Shown piece by piece: positions 33,891-45,671 of a stretch of DNA of 64,000 nt (its first letter is position 1; every line of letters begins with the position of its first letter). The position numbers and the translations under genes are program-made. The stretch comes from Sordaria brevicollis. Lineage: Eukaryota; Ascomycota; Sordariomycetes; Sordariales; Sordariaceae. Below the pieces are notes generated by a model. That model was not told where the DNA came from, did not search any database, and saw nothing but the letters and a program-made list of their open reading frames with translations. The stretch lies in the NCBI GenBank assembly GCA_033439795.1, contig JAUTDP010000021.1, positions 124,001 to 188,000 on the forward strand. Reading direction: 5' to 3'.

Positions 33891-36511
33891 TCACAAATGC
33901 TGACTAGCCTCCGTCAGGATACTCAACAGCGTAACCGCCGCGCCGCCGATAAGTGCGCTCTTGCTCGACTTGTCGCTTCGTTCTCTGCGCTCCCGTTCCC
34001 TGTCACGATCCCGATCACGATCACGGTCCCGGTCATGGTGGCGGGATGAGCGGTGACGATCGCGGTCTCTTTCCCTTTCCCTGTCCCGATCTCGGTCTCG
34101 GTCTCGGTCTCTGTCACGGTCCCTTTCGCCGCCATCCCGATATCTGTCCCTGTCGCGGTCCCTCTCTCTGTCACGATCACGGTCACGATCTCTCTCTCTG
34201 TCGCGATCACGGTCACGGTCACGCTCCCTGTCCCTGTCCCTGTCCCGATCTCTCCTCGAGCGAGAAGGGTCGCGGTCTCGATCCCGATCTCTTCCGAGGT
34301 CCGCAGCCAAGTCTCGTGGGCGAACACGGCTTCGACTCCGGTCACGATCACGGTCCCTGTCCCTATCCCTTTCCTTATCGTCCCGATGTCTGCTGCGGTC
34401 ACGATCCCGATCACGATCGCGTTCGTCCCTGCTCGGATCCCTATTTCTCCGCCTGTTTTCGCGCTCCTCCTCTCTTCTCTTCCGCTCGGCATACTCCCCA
34501 GGGCTGATTTCTTTCGGACCATCTCTTCCAAATCGGACATGGTTCGTATTCTTGTTCTTGAGAATTGGCTTCGGAGCTGTAGTGCTACTGGGGCTAGTGA
34601 TACTGCTCTTTGCGTCATCCCCATTGACACTTGCAGGCGGCGACACAATGACTGGTTGGCCAGCGGCCTGGTTGATGGAGGCGTTGGTTGACGCATCACT
34701 CGCCCGCCGACGGTGTCTCCTCCTGCGCCTAGAAGCAGCCGACGCATCGCTCATGCCGTCCGTGTCCGAGGACTCGCTGCTGTCTGAATGCCTGGTGGTC
34801 CTGCGTCGACGACGACCACCGTCACTGGTTGTCTCGGGCGTGGGCCAGGTTTGGTGTCTTCCGCCCTGAGCGGCGGCGGCAGCAGCGTACCTCCTTGCGT
34901 TCCTGACTTCGGTCGTTTGTCTCGCAAACTCGAGGATGTCTTCCTTTTTCAGTTCCCCGAGAACAGCAACGAAGTCCGGACGAGCTTCGTAGCGCAAGCC
35001 CGCTCTTTCGAGGACTTCGGGAGATACTAGCTTGCGCTTGATGCGGGTCCACTTGGCATCGATGGGAATGTCCTTGCCTTTGCCATCGGGAGCCAGACGA
35101 GGGTACTGGCGAGGCGTCGGCTTGTGATTGAGTATGTCGTTACCTACTGGGGGCGCAGAGGAGGATAGCTCTGGGAAGCTGCCGCCGTGCATGAGAGACG
35201 GGCTTTCGGTGTACACAGGGGGAGGCGACATGAAGGCTGCTGCGGTGGTTGGTGGCCCACGGGAAGGAGGTGCATCTGGGTAAGGTGGCATGGCGAGGGG
35301 CGGGACGTAGCGAGGGGATGCGCCATACTGGGCACCGGGAGAGGCGGAAAGCATACCGTTGCCGGACTGGGATTTGGAGCCGGGAATGGCAAGTGGTTGG
35401 GCGCCGGATGGGAGGTAATTGCCCTTGGCTGGCGAAGTACCAGGAGAGGGGTGGTGGTTATTTCCCATGGGATAAGGGGCCAGGTGCATGGAACCCATGC
35501 GAGCCGCCAGGATGTCGGGGTTGTGGCTGTCAAGTTCGATGAGATCGCGAGTTGAGATCACGGCTCCGGCTTGAGACCCATTGTTGGAGTCGGAGTCTGA
35601 AGCTTCTGGCGTCTGAACATCGTAACTATACTGACTGTTGAGACCAGGGCCCCGAAGACGATGGTACGGCTGCAGGGCTTGTGGCACATTGGGGTCGTAG
35701 TCTGGCAACCTTGGACTATCCTGTTTACCGTTGGACGAGGGATGGTAGTCAAGCAGACCCCGAACGGATGGCGGTGAACCGGACAGAGGGGACTGGTTGG
35801 CCTCGAACTCACGGATATACGCTCGTAAGACCTCCTGTGTTCGTCGTCAGCCGCTATGTCTCACTCACAACAGGTGATATCACTAACCTTGTTCTTCCTA
35901 AGAATTTCCGGTGAGAATCCCTCCTTCTCTAGCTCCTCCTTGAAGATCTGCCAAGTATCCTCGCTCATCTCAGTGGTAGGAGACCCTCGACCCTGAAACA
36001 CCCTGGTCGCGACCCGTTCCAGTTTATCCTTGATCATGTCGAGCTGCTTGCCATCGGTATGATCCAGCACCTCCTGGGCGGTCTCAGGGTTATGCACCTG
36101 CACGGCATCCAGCAGCTTGGAGATCTTGCGCGTCGGCGACTCCAGATCCATCAGGTCCAGCCTCAGCTTCAGGCGGTCATTCACGCCATCACGTCCGTCG
36201 CCATATTGGTGGAGGACATCGTCCACCTCGCGCAGGGCCTCGTCACTGTCTTCGAGGGCGGAGGCTAACCGTTTGGCGTAGATGTTATCGCGCGACGTGT
36301 CCCTAAGGACCGAGTCCTCGTCTTGGGCCTCGACGTGCAGGTTCTTCAGAGCTTTGTACAGGCGGGTGAGGTCCTCCTCCATCCACCGGAGTGGTGCGTC
36401 GGCCTCGTTGTTGGCTCGTTTGACATCGCGGAGTAGCTGACGAGCGTAGGCGTAGACAGACTCAACAGTGGGGTTAGAGTTTGGGGAGTAGTCGGCCGAA
36501 GGAACCGTCAT
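33891..36511 (-). CDS. DUF8035-like protein with Arg-Asp repeats and coiled-coil N terminus
   Basis: Exons 36511-35888 and 35834-33891 (53-nt intron, GTTAGT...CACAG) give 855 residues. Residues 1-208 are helical and charged (VYAYARQLLRDVKRANNEAD, HVEAQDEDSVL). The middle is Pro/Ser-rich. Around 465-523 lies WTRIKRKLVSPEVLERAGLR...DFVAVLGELKKEDILEFARQT, which I match from memory to the fungal DUF8035 domain. Residues ~660-830 are almost pure Arg-Asp/Arg-Glu dipeptide repeats, as in RNA-processing RD/RS proteins. The last 20 residues form a hydrophobic segment (ALIGGAAVTLLSIL). The function is unknown. The RD tract could bind RNA or nucleate condensates, which is inference. The second exon frame continues smoothly across the intron. 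Confidence 0.82.
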
Positions 36512-39500
36512 CGGGGATCTTTTAGTCTGAAGTATAATGGGTGAGGTTGGTTGATGATGTAGGTCCCACGTGGGGACAATCAGTGAGGTGGATATGTGGG
36601 TTATCTGTTCTGTATCTCTCGTGGTTTGAGCGGAGTTCGTTGCGATTGTGGAAAGCTGGCTGGCTGATGTGTTGTAAAACAGCGATTCGATGGTGTTTTT
36701 TGGGAAGTTCTCCAGATGACGGAAGGAAAAAGAACAGATGTGTCCCGGGGAAATGGTCTAGACAAGTTTCGCCTCCAGGTTCAGGTAAAAAGGTATGTCC
36801 TCGTGCCAAGGACCGGAGAAAGCAGCAGCAAAATTTGGACCCTTGTGATGTGATGGGCGATGGGCGATGACCAAAACTGGAGTCAAGACTGGGCAGTGTT
36901 GATCATTGACAAGGGTTGTTGTAAGCAGGCCAAGCTTTTTTTTTCGTAAATCGTAACCAGACTTGAGGTCTTGGTAGCGCCGGGGAGTCCGCGATGCTGT
37001 TTACGAAGTCAACGGAGTCGAAATTTCAGAAGGACAAAAAAGGTGTTTTGAAGAGAGAAAAGATGTTCGGAGAGAAAATGTGAGAAAAAGGGAGAAAGAG
37101 CTTGTCAGCAGAGCTTCTCAGGTCAGGTCAGGTCGAGGTTGGGAATCAGAAACTCTCTCTCTTGGGCTGCCGTGGACGTGGACGTGGACTGCAGTGGGAA
37201 GATCTTGTCCCGCATTTCACAAGGAGCCAGGGAGCTGCTGAACCAATGACGACGTTGACGACCCAAAAATGTAGCCAAGCAGGCCAAGCAGGTGCAGAGT
37301 GGTACTGTAGGTAATTGATCCCACTGGTGGTGGTCACCGTGATGGAGGGTACCAACTACCAAAAAGGCGTGTGAGAAGGCGAATCAGCAATCGAGGAGGA
37401 ATATCGCGAGGGCTGGCATGGCTGGTATGGTGTCTGCAGCAGTCTTGAGACTGGAGGGGAGGGAGAGAGGGAGAGGGGCAGGTCCAGTCCGGAAGGGGAG
37501 GGGAAAGGATATGTCATATCCTTGATATGAAAAAGGTGAGGAAATGTGATTTCATGATCACTCACTCACGGGAAGCGGAGGACTCAGGACAGAGAGGTTA
37601 AAAAAAAAAGTACAAAAGGGTCCTCGGTCGCTGTCGCGGTCGTCGCCTCGAGCGTCTTGCCGTCTTGCCGTCTGGTGTCCCTCGACCGAGATACCTCGAG
37701 GGCCATACGATATGCCCGAAAAGGTTTACCGCGAACCAGAAAAATCTGGTCTCTTGTGGTGGTGGTGGTGACACCATGAGTTGAACAACAAACATGGCCA
37801 ACCCAACCCTTTAACCCCGAGCCCAGGTCATCGCAAGGCGACAGGACTGGAGTCAACATGCCGAGACGAGACAGTTATTTCGCCTCACACCCTTTTTTTT
37901 TTTTTTTTTTTTTTATACCTCCGGTTGCGAGGTATGTATCACGAAAACATATTTTTTTTTTTCGTGTTCCAACAACCGAGCCTGAAAGTTTGGTACGGAA
38001 CGGAAAGCGATTGACGATGATTGACAACGGGCTTCGACGGCACAGACGAGGGATATGACATTGTTCCTGCTTCAACCCGTTGGGAAATGCAATCCGGTTG
38101 TCCGTATTTATGCAAGGAGAACAGGTCGCGGTTCCATGGTTCGCGTGCTGAAGAGTTCCGTCCCGTTTCCCGGATGTTTATGTTGATGATCGCTGCAAAG
38201 CAACATCGTGTTGATGGTATTTTTGGGATTTGGGATTCCGTGTTCGAGTGTTGAAGAGATGGGATGAATGTCTTGGCCAAGAATGGGCGAGGGCGGTGAC
38301 GTCGTTTTCTTGAGCAAGACTTAAGACGCGACCTTTAAACGAAGAGGGGTAGGTTTGACCAATCAGAATTGAGGAAAGTCGCGGAAGGGAGGGGTCTTTG
38401 TGCTGTTAGTGCAGGGTGCTGGAAACAGTCCCTGGAGAGTGCTGTAGAAGCGCCACTTAGCACTTTTATGTTACCAGACTCTTAACAGGTAGTAGAAATC
38501 AGGGTTCAATTTTCCGTCCCTTTATTCTTCCATTTCGCATTTCCTTACATTTTCATGTCCGGTCTTTTCGGGCTGAGTTTGCCTCTTGCCGTGACTCACC
38601 TTCGTTGGGCCAGAAATCGTATAAAACAACGCTGCGTGTCCTCAGCCGGAATGGCAGTTTTCAGGGCTGCGTATCAAGTCGTCGTTCGTCCCGCCGGCAC
38701 CGCTTCGGCACCCGGCATCACCGGCGCTACTGACCCTGGTCTGGGTTCTTCAACTCGGGCTGTGCAAGTCACGACGTCTCCTCTTCATCCTTGACTTCCC
38801 CAGATCATCGCGAGTGAGGCTGTGAACGAAGCTTCTTCATCCCTTCCATCCCTTCCATTTCTCTTGGGGTGCTCCATTTGACTTTTGGTATTTCCGACAC
38901 TGACACCGACTGCGACCATCTTTCCGAGTTCCGATTTCCGACCCTACGGTGTTCAGGTGCAATATCACCGACAACTGCATTAGGGCTAGCTCTATCCTGC
39001 TCATTGACTTCCCGAGCCGAAGCCTCAACTTCTCAACCTACCAAGTAACGACGACTGATCACCGAATGGTAAAAAACTGTTATCCCCGAACTGGTTCTGG
39101 GGTATCGGTCAAGTCGGGTCGGGATAATCACCTGTCTGATGACCGATTGTCCGATTATCTTGACCATCTTTCACCAACCGCGGACAACCGGGGAATGGAT
39201 GGCGACGGATGGCTTGCATCTTGCATTTACTGCATGCACAATGGTTTACGCAGTGAAAGTGCAGGTTGGAGGGCGAAAGTGCACATCAAAAGCGCATCTC
39301 CAGTTTCCCCCGTGTGGATTGAAGTGTATAGGTAAGTAAGTATCGAGTAGTAAGCGGCTTCCGGAAGGCGAACCGATTTCTATCGCCGTCTGCGCCGAGA
39401 ATGCGGGCGAAACTTGGCATCATAGTCGATTCTTCTTGACTTCCAAAGTGCTGGACTCGCTTGGTGAGGCTCGCTTGAGGAGGCTCAATGCCTCGAGAAG

Positions 39501-42500
39501 GGAGGGAAGCACAAGCGAGTTGAGTGAGTACAAGGGATCACAAGTCAGAGCACGGGAAACAAAAAGGCAACTTAGCCTTTTGGTTGTGGTACCTACCCGA
39601 GTGTCAGTGTGTAACTCTCTTAGCCGTCGTCTTGGCCTTTCAAAAGTGCACATTTGTCCCGTGTGTCGGTGCATCAGGTTATCGTCCACTTCTGCACTTT
39701 CACCGCAACTGCTGCCGCGTTTCCAGTGCTGGAGGGACACTGCGTGGTTCCAACCGATCCAGGGGAGAGGTCATTGGTTGGTATTATCCCGACTGGGCGT
39801 TGGAATCGCATTGCTTACCACTACCAGACAGGTGTATCGTCCAGTCGATGGGAGATATCTACTGGACTGGGAGGTATAGTTGTGGTTTTATATGACTTGA
39901 AACGTCCGACACTGCCTTGGCCATATCAACGAGGCTTTAGGACTTAGGTGAGTCAACCTTTTCACTGTTCTGGTGTATAGGTGGGCTTACCGATCCCTTT
40001 CGGAATACCGAGCGAATAGGAAGATCTCACGTTTTTGGGTGGGCAACGGTGATGGGATAGGTATGCTTTGCGGAAGTCGTCAGCCTTACCTCTCCCAGTG
40101 GCATGTCGTTATAGCTACGTTTCTGTCAGGAGACTCGACGATCTTGAGCGGCCCATTCTTTTGAGACGACCAGGACACTCGATGGAAACTGTATCATGTT
40201 ACAAGCATCACGCCTCGAACGGACACTCGGTGCAAACAGCATCATGTTACAATCACCTTACCGGCATAAACACTCGAGGTCACTTGGCGATGGGCTGGAT
40301 TAGTCATCTCTATCCCTTCTGTCAGACAAAGTCCTACACAGCAACACAGGGCATCTTTTTATCGGAAGCAGTGAAGCCTCATCTCTTTTAGATCGGCGAG
40401 CAAACTGTTCCACGTTGGGGTCACTCGGTGGTTGCCTATTTTCTTTGTTATATCCGTCCACTCCTAAGGCTGCGGCTTCAAGCATCTACGAAGAGTATCA
40501 GAGCATGTCACAACTCACAAAGGTTGAGGTTGGTGGTCATTGACCGGAACTGTCTTCCGGATCTCAGTTACCTAGAGGTACCTTTCCCCTCGAACTTGGC
40601 TTGCTGATGATGGTGTTCGACAAACGTCCTTGCCATTTTCACAATGTTTTTTTTCTTCGTTACTTTTTTAGAAGAGAAAAAACAAAGGCCCAAAAAGCTA
40701 AGCTCGCCCAGGTGAGACTTGGTAGAACAAACGACCATCGCTCATCAGCTTTAGAAAACTCTCGCTTACCACCTTAAACCACGGGAAATATCATAAATAC
40801 ATGCGGCTCTTTACCTACCCATTTGCCACTTACAGCCTCATCCGGTCACTCAGCATCTAACGATCGGAGCCTTACCATAAACCACCAAAGTCGTGCCACC
40901 GGCCATTGACATATGTCAAACACAAACTCATCTCACATGCTTCCACGGCGTCAAGACGCGCGGTTAGAAAGGACATCTGGGACGGTTCATGGTCCATTAG
41001 ATTAATCTGAACAGATCACACTACAGGCGGGTGTACCTACTCCTTGTATGTACATGTAACGACTGTAATGACCTAGTGTGATCGGAACTCGAAAATCCTT
41101 CCGAGTCTGGTTGGAGGAGGCTACAGGTAGGACGGCTTTGGTCACCGAGAGACATTAAGGTTCATGGTTCATGTTTCTTGAACCAATATTGGACCGACGG
41201 GAGGATGCTCAAGTCAAGTGGATTGCCCGTTTACTAAAGGTGAGTACCTACCTAGACACCTACGCCCCAGGCGCAAAATGAGGAGATCGAAGCCTCGAAC
41301 AAGTTATGTCTGCCATGCTTGTGTCTGGTCCTCAAAGCACATGAACTCAGTCAGTACAAGGCTAACTCCTTCACGCCTGAGTCTGGTCCCACCTTACTGT
41401 CAGTCACTCGTCAATAACTCCATATCGTACGCAACCGGGAAGCCGGAACTTCAATTCATCCATTCCTCTGACCTCTTTCAAAAACACCGAAACTTCATTC
41501 TCTTCAAAAACGCTAGACCCCAACATCGACATGGAACTACCGTAGGCCATCAAGCCTCGCTCACTCCCGGCGCTGTGCATCCATGTCCGTTGCGTCGAAT
41601 CACCACATCAACCACTACGTACCATCCCCCAACTCCAAGCCCTTCTGTATGTGGTCATACAAACCACCACAACATATTTCTACCTAGGTACACCTTATTC
41701 TCATGGGTCGTATGAAACAACGAGAGAAAAGTTGAGGCTCTGCTTGCTGCGTGTAAGACGGGAATTATAAAGCCATTGTCAAACATTGTAGAACCTAGGT
41801 GACGCGGCACAGCGCTGACATGGAGCGCACAGGCGCTTCCAGACATTGAGCCTGTAACCGTGGTACCTAAAAAGGTAGCACGGCATTATTGGGTGTTCTT
41901 GTGATCGATCTTGCCTTATCTCCCGTTACTTGTGTTTGCATCTACATTCTAGCCTGGCTTGGTTTCATATCCGTAGTGGTAGCTGTTTTAGAGGTAGAGA
42001 AAAAATCGTGGATATTGGATTGGAGAAGTCTGGTCGAGGAAATATAAGGGCTGTTCACACCTGACTCTCAAGGGAACGGAAGCAACTGCACCTTGAGATA
42101 CATAGGTATAGTGCCACGGAAAGTGTTAAAATGTTTGGTTACCTATACTGCTTTAATTTGATATTCTACTTAGTACCATTGGGGTTAAACAGCTAGACTA
42201 GGCAAGTTGCGATGGCTGAGACTTGAGATTATCGCCGTCAAAGTCGACGATACCTCTATAGATAGAGGTCTCCACCTACGAGCAAGCAACTAACAGTCAA
42301 CACAGACCATGGATAATAACATGACGGGCTCTCTTGTGTATCGTATATGCTTTTTCATATTTTCTCCGGCAGAGGTAGTAGAAGTACCTAAGCGAACACT
42401 ACCTCTACGCTATATCAGAAACCCAAAACATCACTCACTTCATCACTCACTCCTACATCACCATCCCCCCCCCTCGCTCCCGTCCCTCCCTTATATCCAT

Positions 42501-42580
42501 CCCCTCGACACCAATTTCACCCCCTCCCCCTCCCTCCCGGCCTACATATACCTAGGTAAGCACCTAGCCAGCTTTCACTT
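36512..42580. other. 6-kb region without a convincing gene
   Basis: Between the divergent DUF8035-like gene and the 3' end of the AA7 oxidase gene. It contains T runs (about 37892-37914 and 37952-37962), a 48-bp imperfect tandem duplication (40173-40257) and TACCTCTA motifs near 40570 and 42250. Its many open frames are 60-165 codons long, overlap on both strands and show no domain. Base composition is normal, unlike the RIP block. It could hold noncoding RNAs or a very decayed repeat; I cannot show either. Confidence 0.55.
40173..40257. repeat. 48-bp imperfect tandem duplication
   Basis: Two copies, starting at 40173 and 40221, share GGACACTCG...AAAC...ATCATGTTACAA with few substitutions. 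No coding frame explains them. Confidence 0.75.
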
Positions 42581-44221
42581 CTACTTAGCAGGCTCAACAC
42601 TCTGCGGATAATAAAAAACCTCCCCCGGATCCACCGCCCTCTTCACCTCCCTCAGCCTCTCCAGACTCCCCCTATAATAATTCCCCACCGCCTCTGCCCT
42701 CTTCATCGTCGGATCCGCATAATTGACATACATCCCCCACTGCTTCTGGTCCAAATTATCCGTGAAGCTCTTTACCCAGCCATCTAAAAACGAAAATCCA
42801 TTGGAGGGGTAAGAGCCGAACATTACGCGGTCGTAGAACTCGTAGAGGAAGAGATAGGAGGGGTCGCGGTAGGCGTAGGAGGAGGTGTAGTTGGCGGCGG
42901 AGGTGACGGGGGAGGTGATGGCCGATTTGGGACCGCCGTGCATGTCGATTATGATGAACCAGTCGCGGTTGACGCGCTTGGCGGTGTTGATCCAGTAGGT
43001 GGCGACGGAGTTGAGGGCGGAGGCGGGGAGGGCGGTGGTGACGAGGGATTTGGAGTAGAAGGTTTCGACCTGCCACCTCATACTGTCAGTGCCCGTGAAC
43101 GAAAGGGGGGAAAGAATGGGGGAAAGAAAGGGGGGGGGCGAACCATATTATAGGGATGGGTGACGTCTACACTTCCAGCTCCGCCATAGGTATAATAAGT
43201 AAACGCCCCCATCCAGTCATACTGCTGGGCATTACTCAGACTAGCGCCCAGGGTAGTCAAAAGCGGCTGCACGGCCGTTCGCAAAGCCGAGCTACTGCCG
43301 TGGTACAGACCCTGCAGCTGCGTCTGGCTGGGCGAGCCGAACACGCGCATGTTCATCTCCTTGGGCATGTTACCCGCCGCCAGCCAGTCTTGGAGCTTTC
43401 CCCAGCCGGAGGCGATGGCCGAGGCCGAGTTCCAGGGGAGGTTGATCTGGAAAGCGGTGACTTGGCTGGGAGCGGCAAAGGTGTTGAACTTGAAGGAGGC
43501 TACGATGCCGAAATTGGATCCGGCACCGCGCAAAGCCCAGAAGAGATCGGGGTTTTCGGTCGGAGAGGCCGTGACGACGGTGCTGTTGGCTAGGACGACG
43601 GTGGCGGAGGCGATCCAGTCGACTGCGAGACCGTGCGTGTGAGAGGAGAAGCCGAAGCCGCCGTGGAGGGAGTGGCCTGCTACTCCGACGCTGTTTCCGT
43701 CTTATCAGCATCTATCTCACCAATCTTCAAACGCAGAGAAGAACCTACCCAGGACAAGTCCCATGACTAAACGCCCTCTTCCCCTGCTTATACAACTCGG
43801 TCGCCACATGCCCCAACCTCGCTCCCGCCTGGACCTCAGCGACATTCGTCGTCTTGTCCAGCGTCACCTTGTACATGCGATCCAGCTCCACGACCAAATG
43901 TCCGTTCTCGCCGCCCAGACCGAACGAGGCGTAGCTGTGTCCTCCCGACTTGGGCGACACCTTGATCCCGAGCTTGGCGGCGCACGAGACGGCCCCCTGG
44001 ATGTGCTCGACGGTGGTGGGCACGGCGATGGCCACGGGCGTGTAGGGGAGGCGCTGGTTGAAGGGGTTGACGTCGGCGCGCCAGTCGGCGGAACCTTGGG
44101 CGTCGGCGGGGACGCCGGCGGATTTGAGACAGTCGTCGATGGCGGCGCGTTTGTTCAGGGGGGAGGTGAGGGGGTTGGCGAGTGCTGCCGTGGCAGAGAG
44201 GAGGATTAGGGCGGACCACAT
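42581..44221 (-). CDS. Secreted FAD-linked oligosaccharide oxidase (AA7, berberine-bridge fold)
   Basis: Oxidises reducing ends of oligosaccharides (gluco- or chito-oligosaccharide oxidase type), producing H2O2 outside the cell. Exons 44221-43749, 43690-43144 and 43069-42581 give 502 residues. The signal peptide is MWSALILLSATAALA. The FAD_binding_4 domain has KSGGHSYASFG with His95 and HGTCPG with Cys155. Their spacing of 60 is what I recall for the His and Cys that bind FAD covalently in glucooligosaccharide oxidase. Then come GVGVAGHSLHGGFG and LFWALRGAGSNFGIV. The BBE tail (NYYRGSLERLREVKRAVDP) ends the protein. For the second intron I chose the GGCAG acceptor at 43070-43072, because it restores HPYNMVETFYSKSL as in the family; a nearer AG (the GACAG at 43083-43084) does not keep the frame. 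Substrate preference is unknown. Confidence 0.92.
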
Positions 44222-45671
44222 GGTGGATGAAGGAACTGGGGATCCGGGCAGAATCCTGTTGAGGGGGATGGGGTAACCAGTTCAAGAGCCCGGGAAAGGA
44301 TGGGAGGTGGTTCCGGAGACATGATATACCTCGCTTGGTGACTGCTTCATCTTGCCAGACAGCTGTCAAAGAGGCATTGACCTATCGGAGCTAGTGCTGC
44401 TTTTTTTCCTGTTACAGAACTCATATGGTGTCAAATAATAGCAGATACTGACATCAGTCCCTTCCCAGTTTCCATGCCCAAAGGATTATTGAATTGCGGG
44501 GGTCATAACGCGGGAAGACGGCCTCAACTTCCCCCGCGGGGATTAATCACTGAACCGTGTCTCGGCCATATTCGACTTTGTGGGGAGCATGATGATGTGA
44601 TGCGGAGGGTGACCAAATCTTCGGGATGGCGGAGGATGGTGTCACCGTACCCAAGTAAATCCCGTCGAGCCGTTGCAGATCAGAGATTCGGAGGGTCACC
44701 GAGGGTGAGCAGGATGTGGAAGGTAAGGGGGTGATTGGTCCGGTTACAATATATCAGCCTACATATACTTGCTTCGGAATGTTGCCAAGAGTGATGAGCA
44801 GATTCAGCAAGTCATCCCAAGCTCTGGGCGCCTTGAACTGAATGAGGTTGAAACAAAAGAGTTGGCTTGGACCATGGATGATGAGGAAGCATCGGCACTT
44901 GGTTGATGTTACTCTGCTCCCTGTCGATGACACTCGACGACATCTAGGCGAGGGGAGACTAGAACTATTAGCGACATGTCTGCCCTGCAATGGGTATCCT
45001 TCTTCGGTAGAACAAGCCGTTGAGCCGCTCGATTCTTTTGGATGCCGATCGTGAACAAAGATATTTGCTGTCAGATTTTTCTTCACAAGAAGAAAGGTCC
45101 AGACGCTTGACACATAGCTCCACGGCATTGTGAACTAGATGTTGTCAGCTTGAACGCAGATTGCCCAGGGGGGAATTGGTAATTATAGGCTAAAGTGTAG
45201 CCGTTACCCGTCCTCCCGCCATTCAGGCCCGACAGTAACACGCCACACAGAGTGCTCATATAAAGTGGCCTCTCTCTGCCCCAGATTGCAAGCAATATCG
45301 GTGTTGGTTGTCGGAGGGTCATCATGGTGTGCTTTCAACTGTCGCCTTTCTGCAGAGTGATCATGTGTCTCTTTGTATCGACGATATCAGGCCAGAACTA
45401 TGCCTCAAGGACCCTCCTGCCGTCTTCGAAAAAGAATGGACTGAGGTGGACTTTTGAAGGCAACAATTGTTGGCTTTTGCCTGTTGTCGACAGCCGGGCT
45501 AAGAAATATTGAACAATGTACTGGCAAGTCTGATCGGGATCGATCCTGTGTTTATCACGCACGTCAGCACCAAGAGTAGGAGACGGGACGAAGGAACAAA
45601 TCTCGATTCGAAGCTCCTAAAGGTAAGCTTTCGGCACGGCCTACACAGCAGGCTCAGGCTCAGGCTCAGGC
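44222..45671. other. Intergenic
   Basis: About 1.45 kb upstream of the AA7 gene and 3' of the NDUFAF6-like gene. Several short open frames, none with a recognised domain. A (GCCTGA)4 array directly follows the NDUFAF6-like stop codon. Confidence 0.6.

Noticed and set aside
34053..34691. 212-codon Val/Ile/Pro-rich frame opposite the Arg-Asp tract
   Set aside because: It is the complement of the RD dipeptide repeat (GTC/ATC codons), not an independent gene.
41218..41715. 165-codon frame in the gene-free region
   Set aside because: No recognised domain, no supporting intron or start context, and overlaps other random frames.
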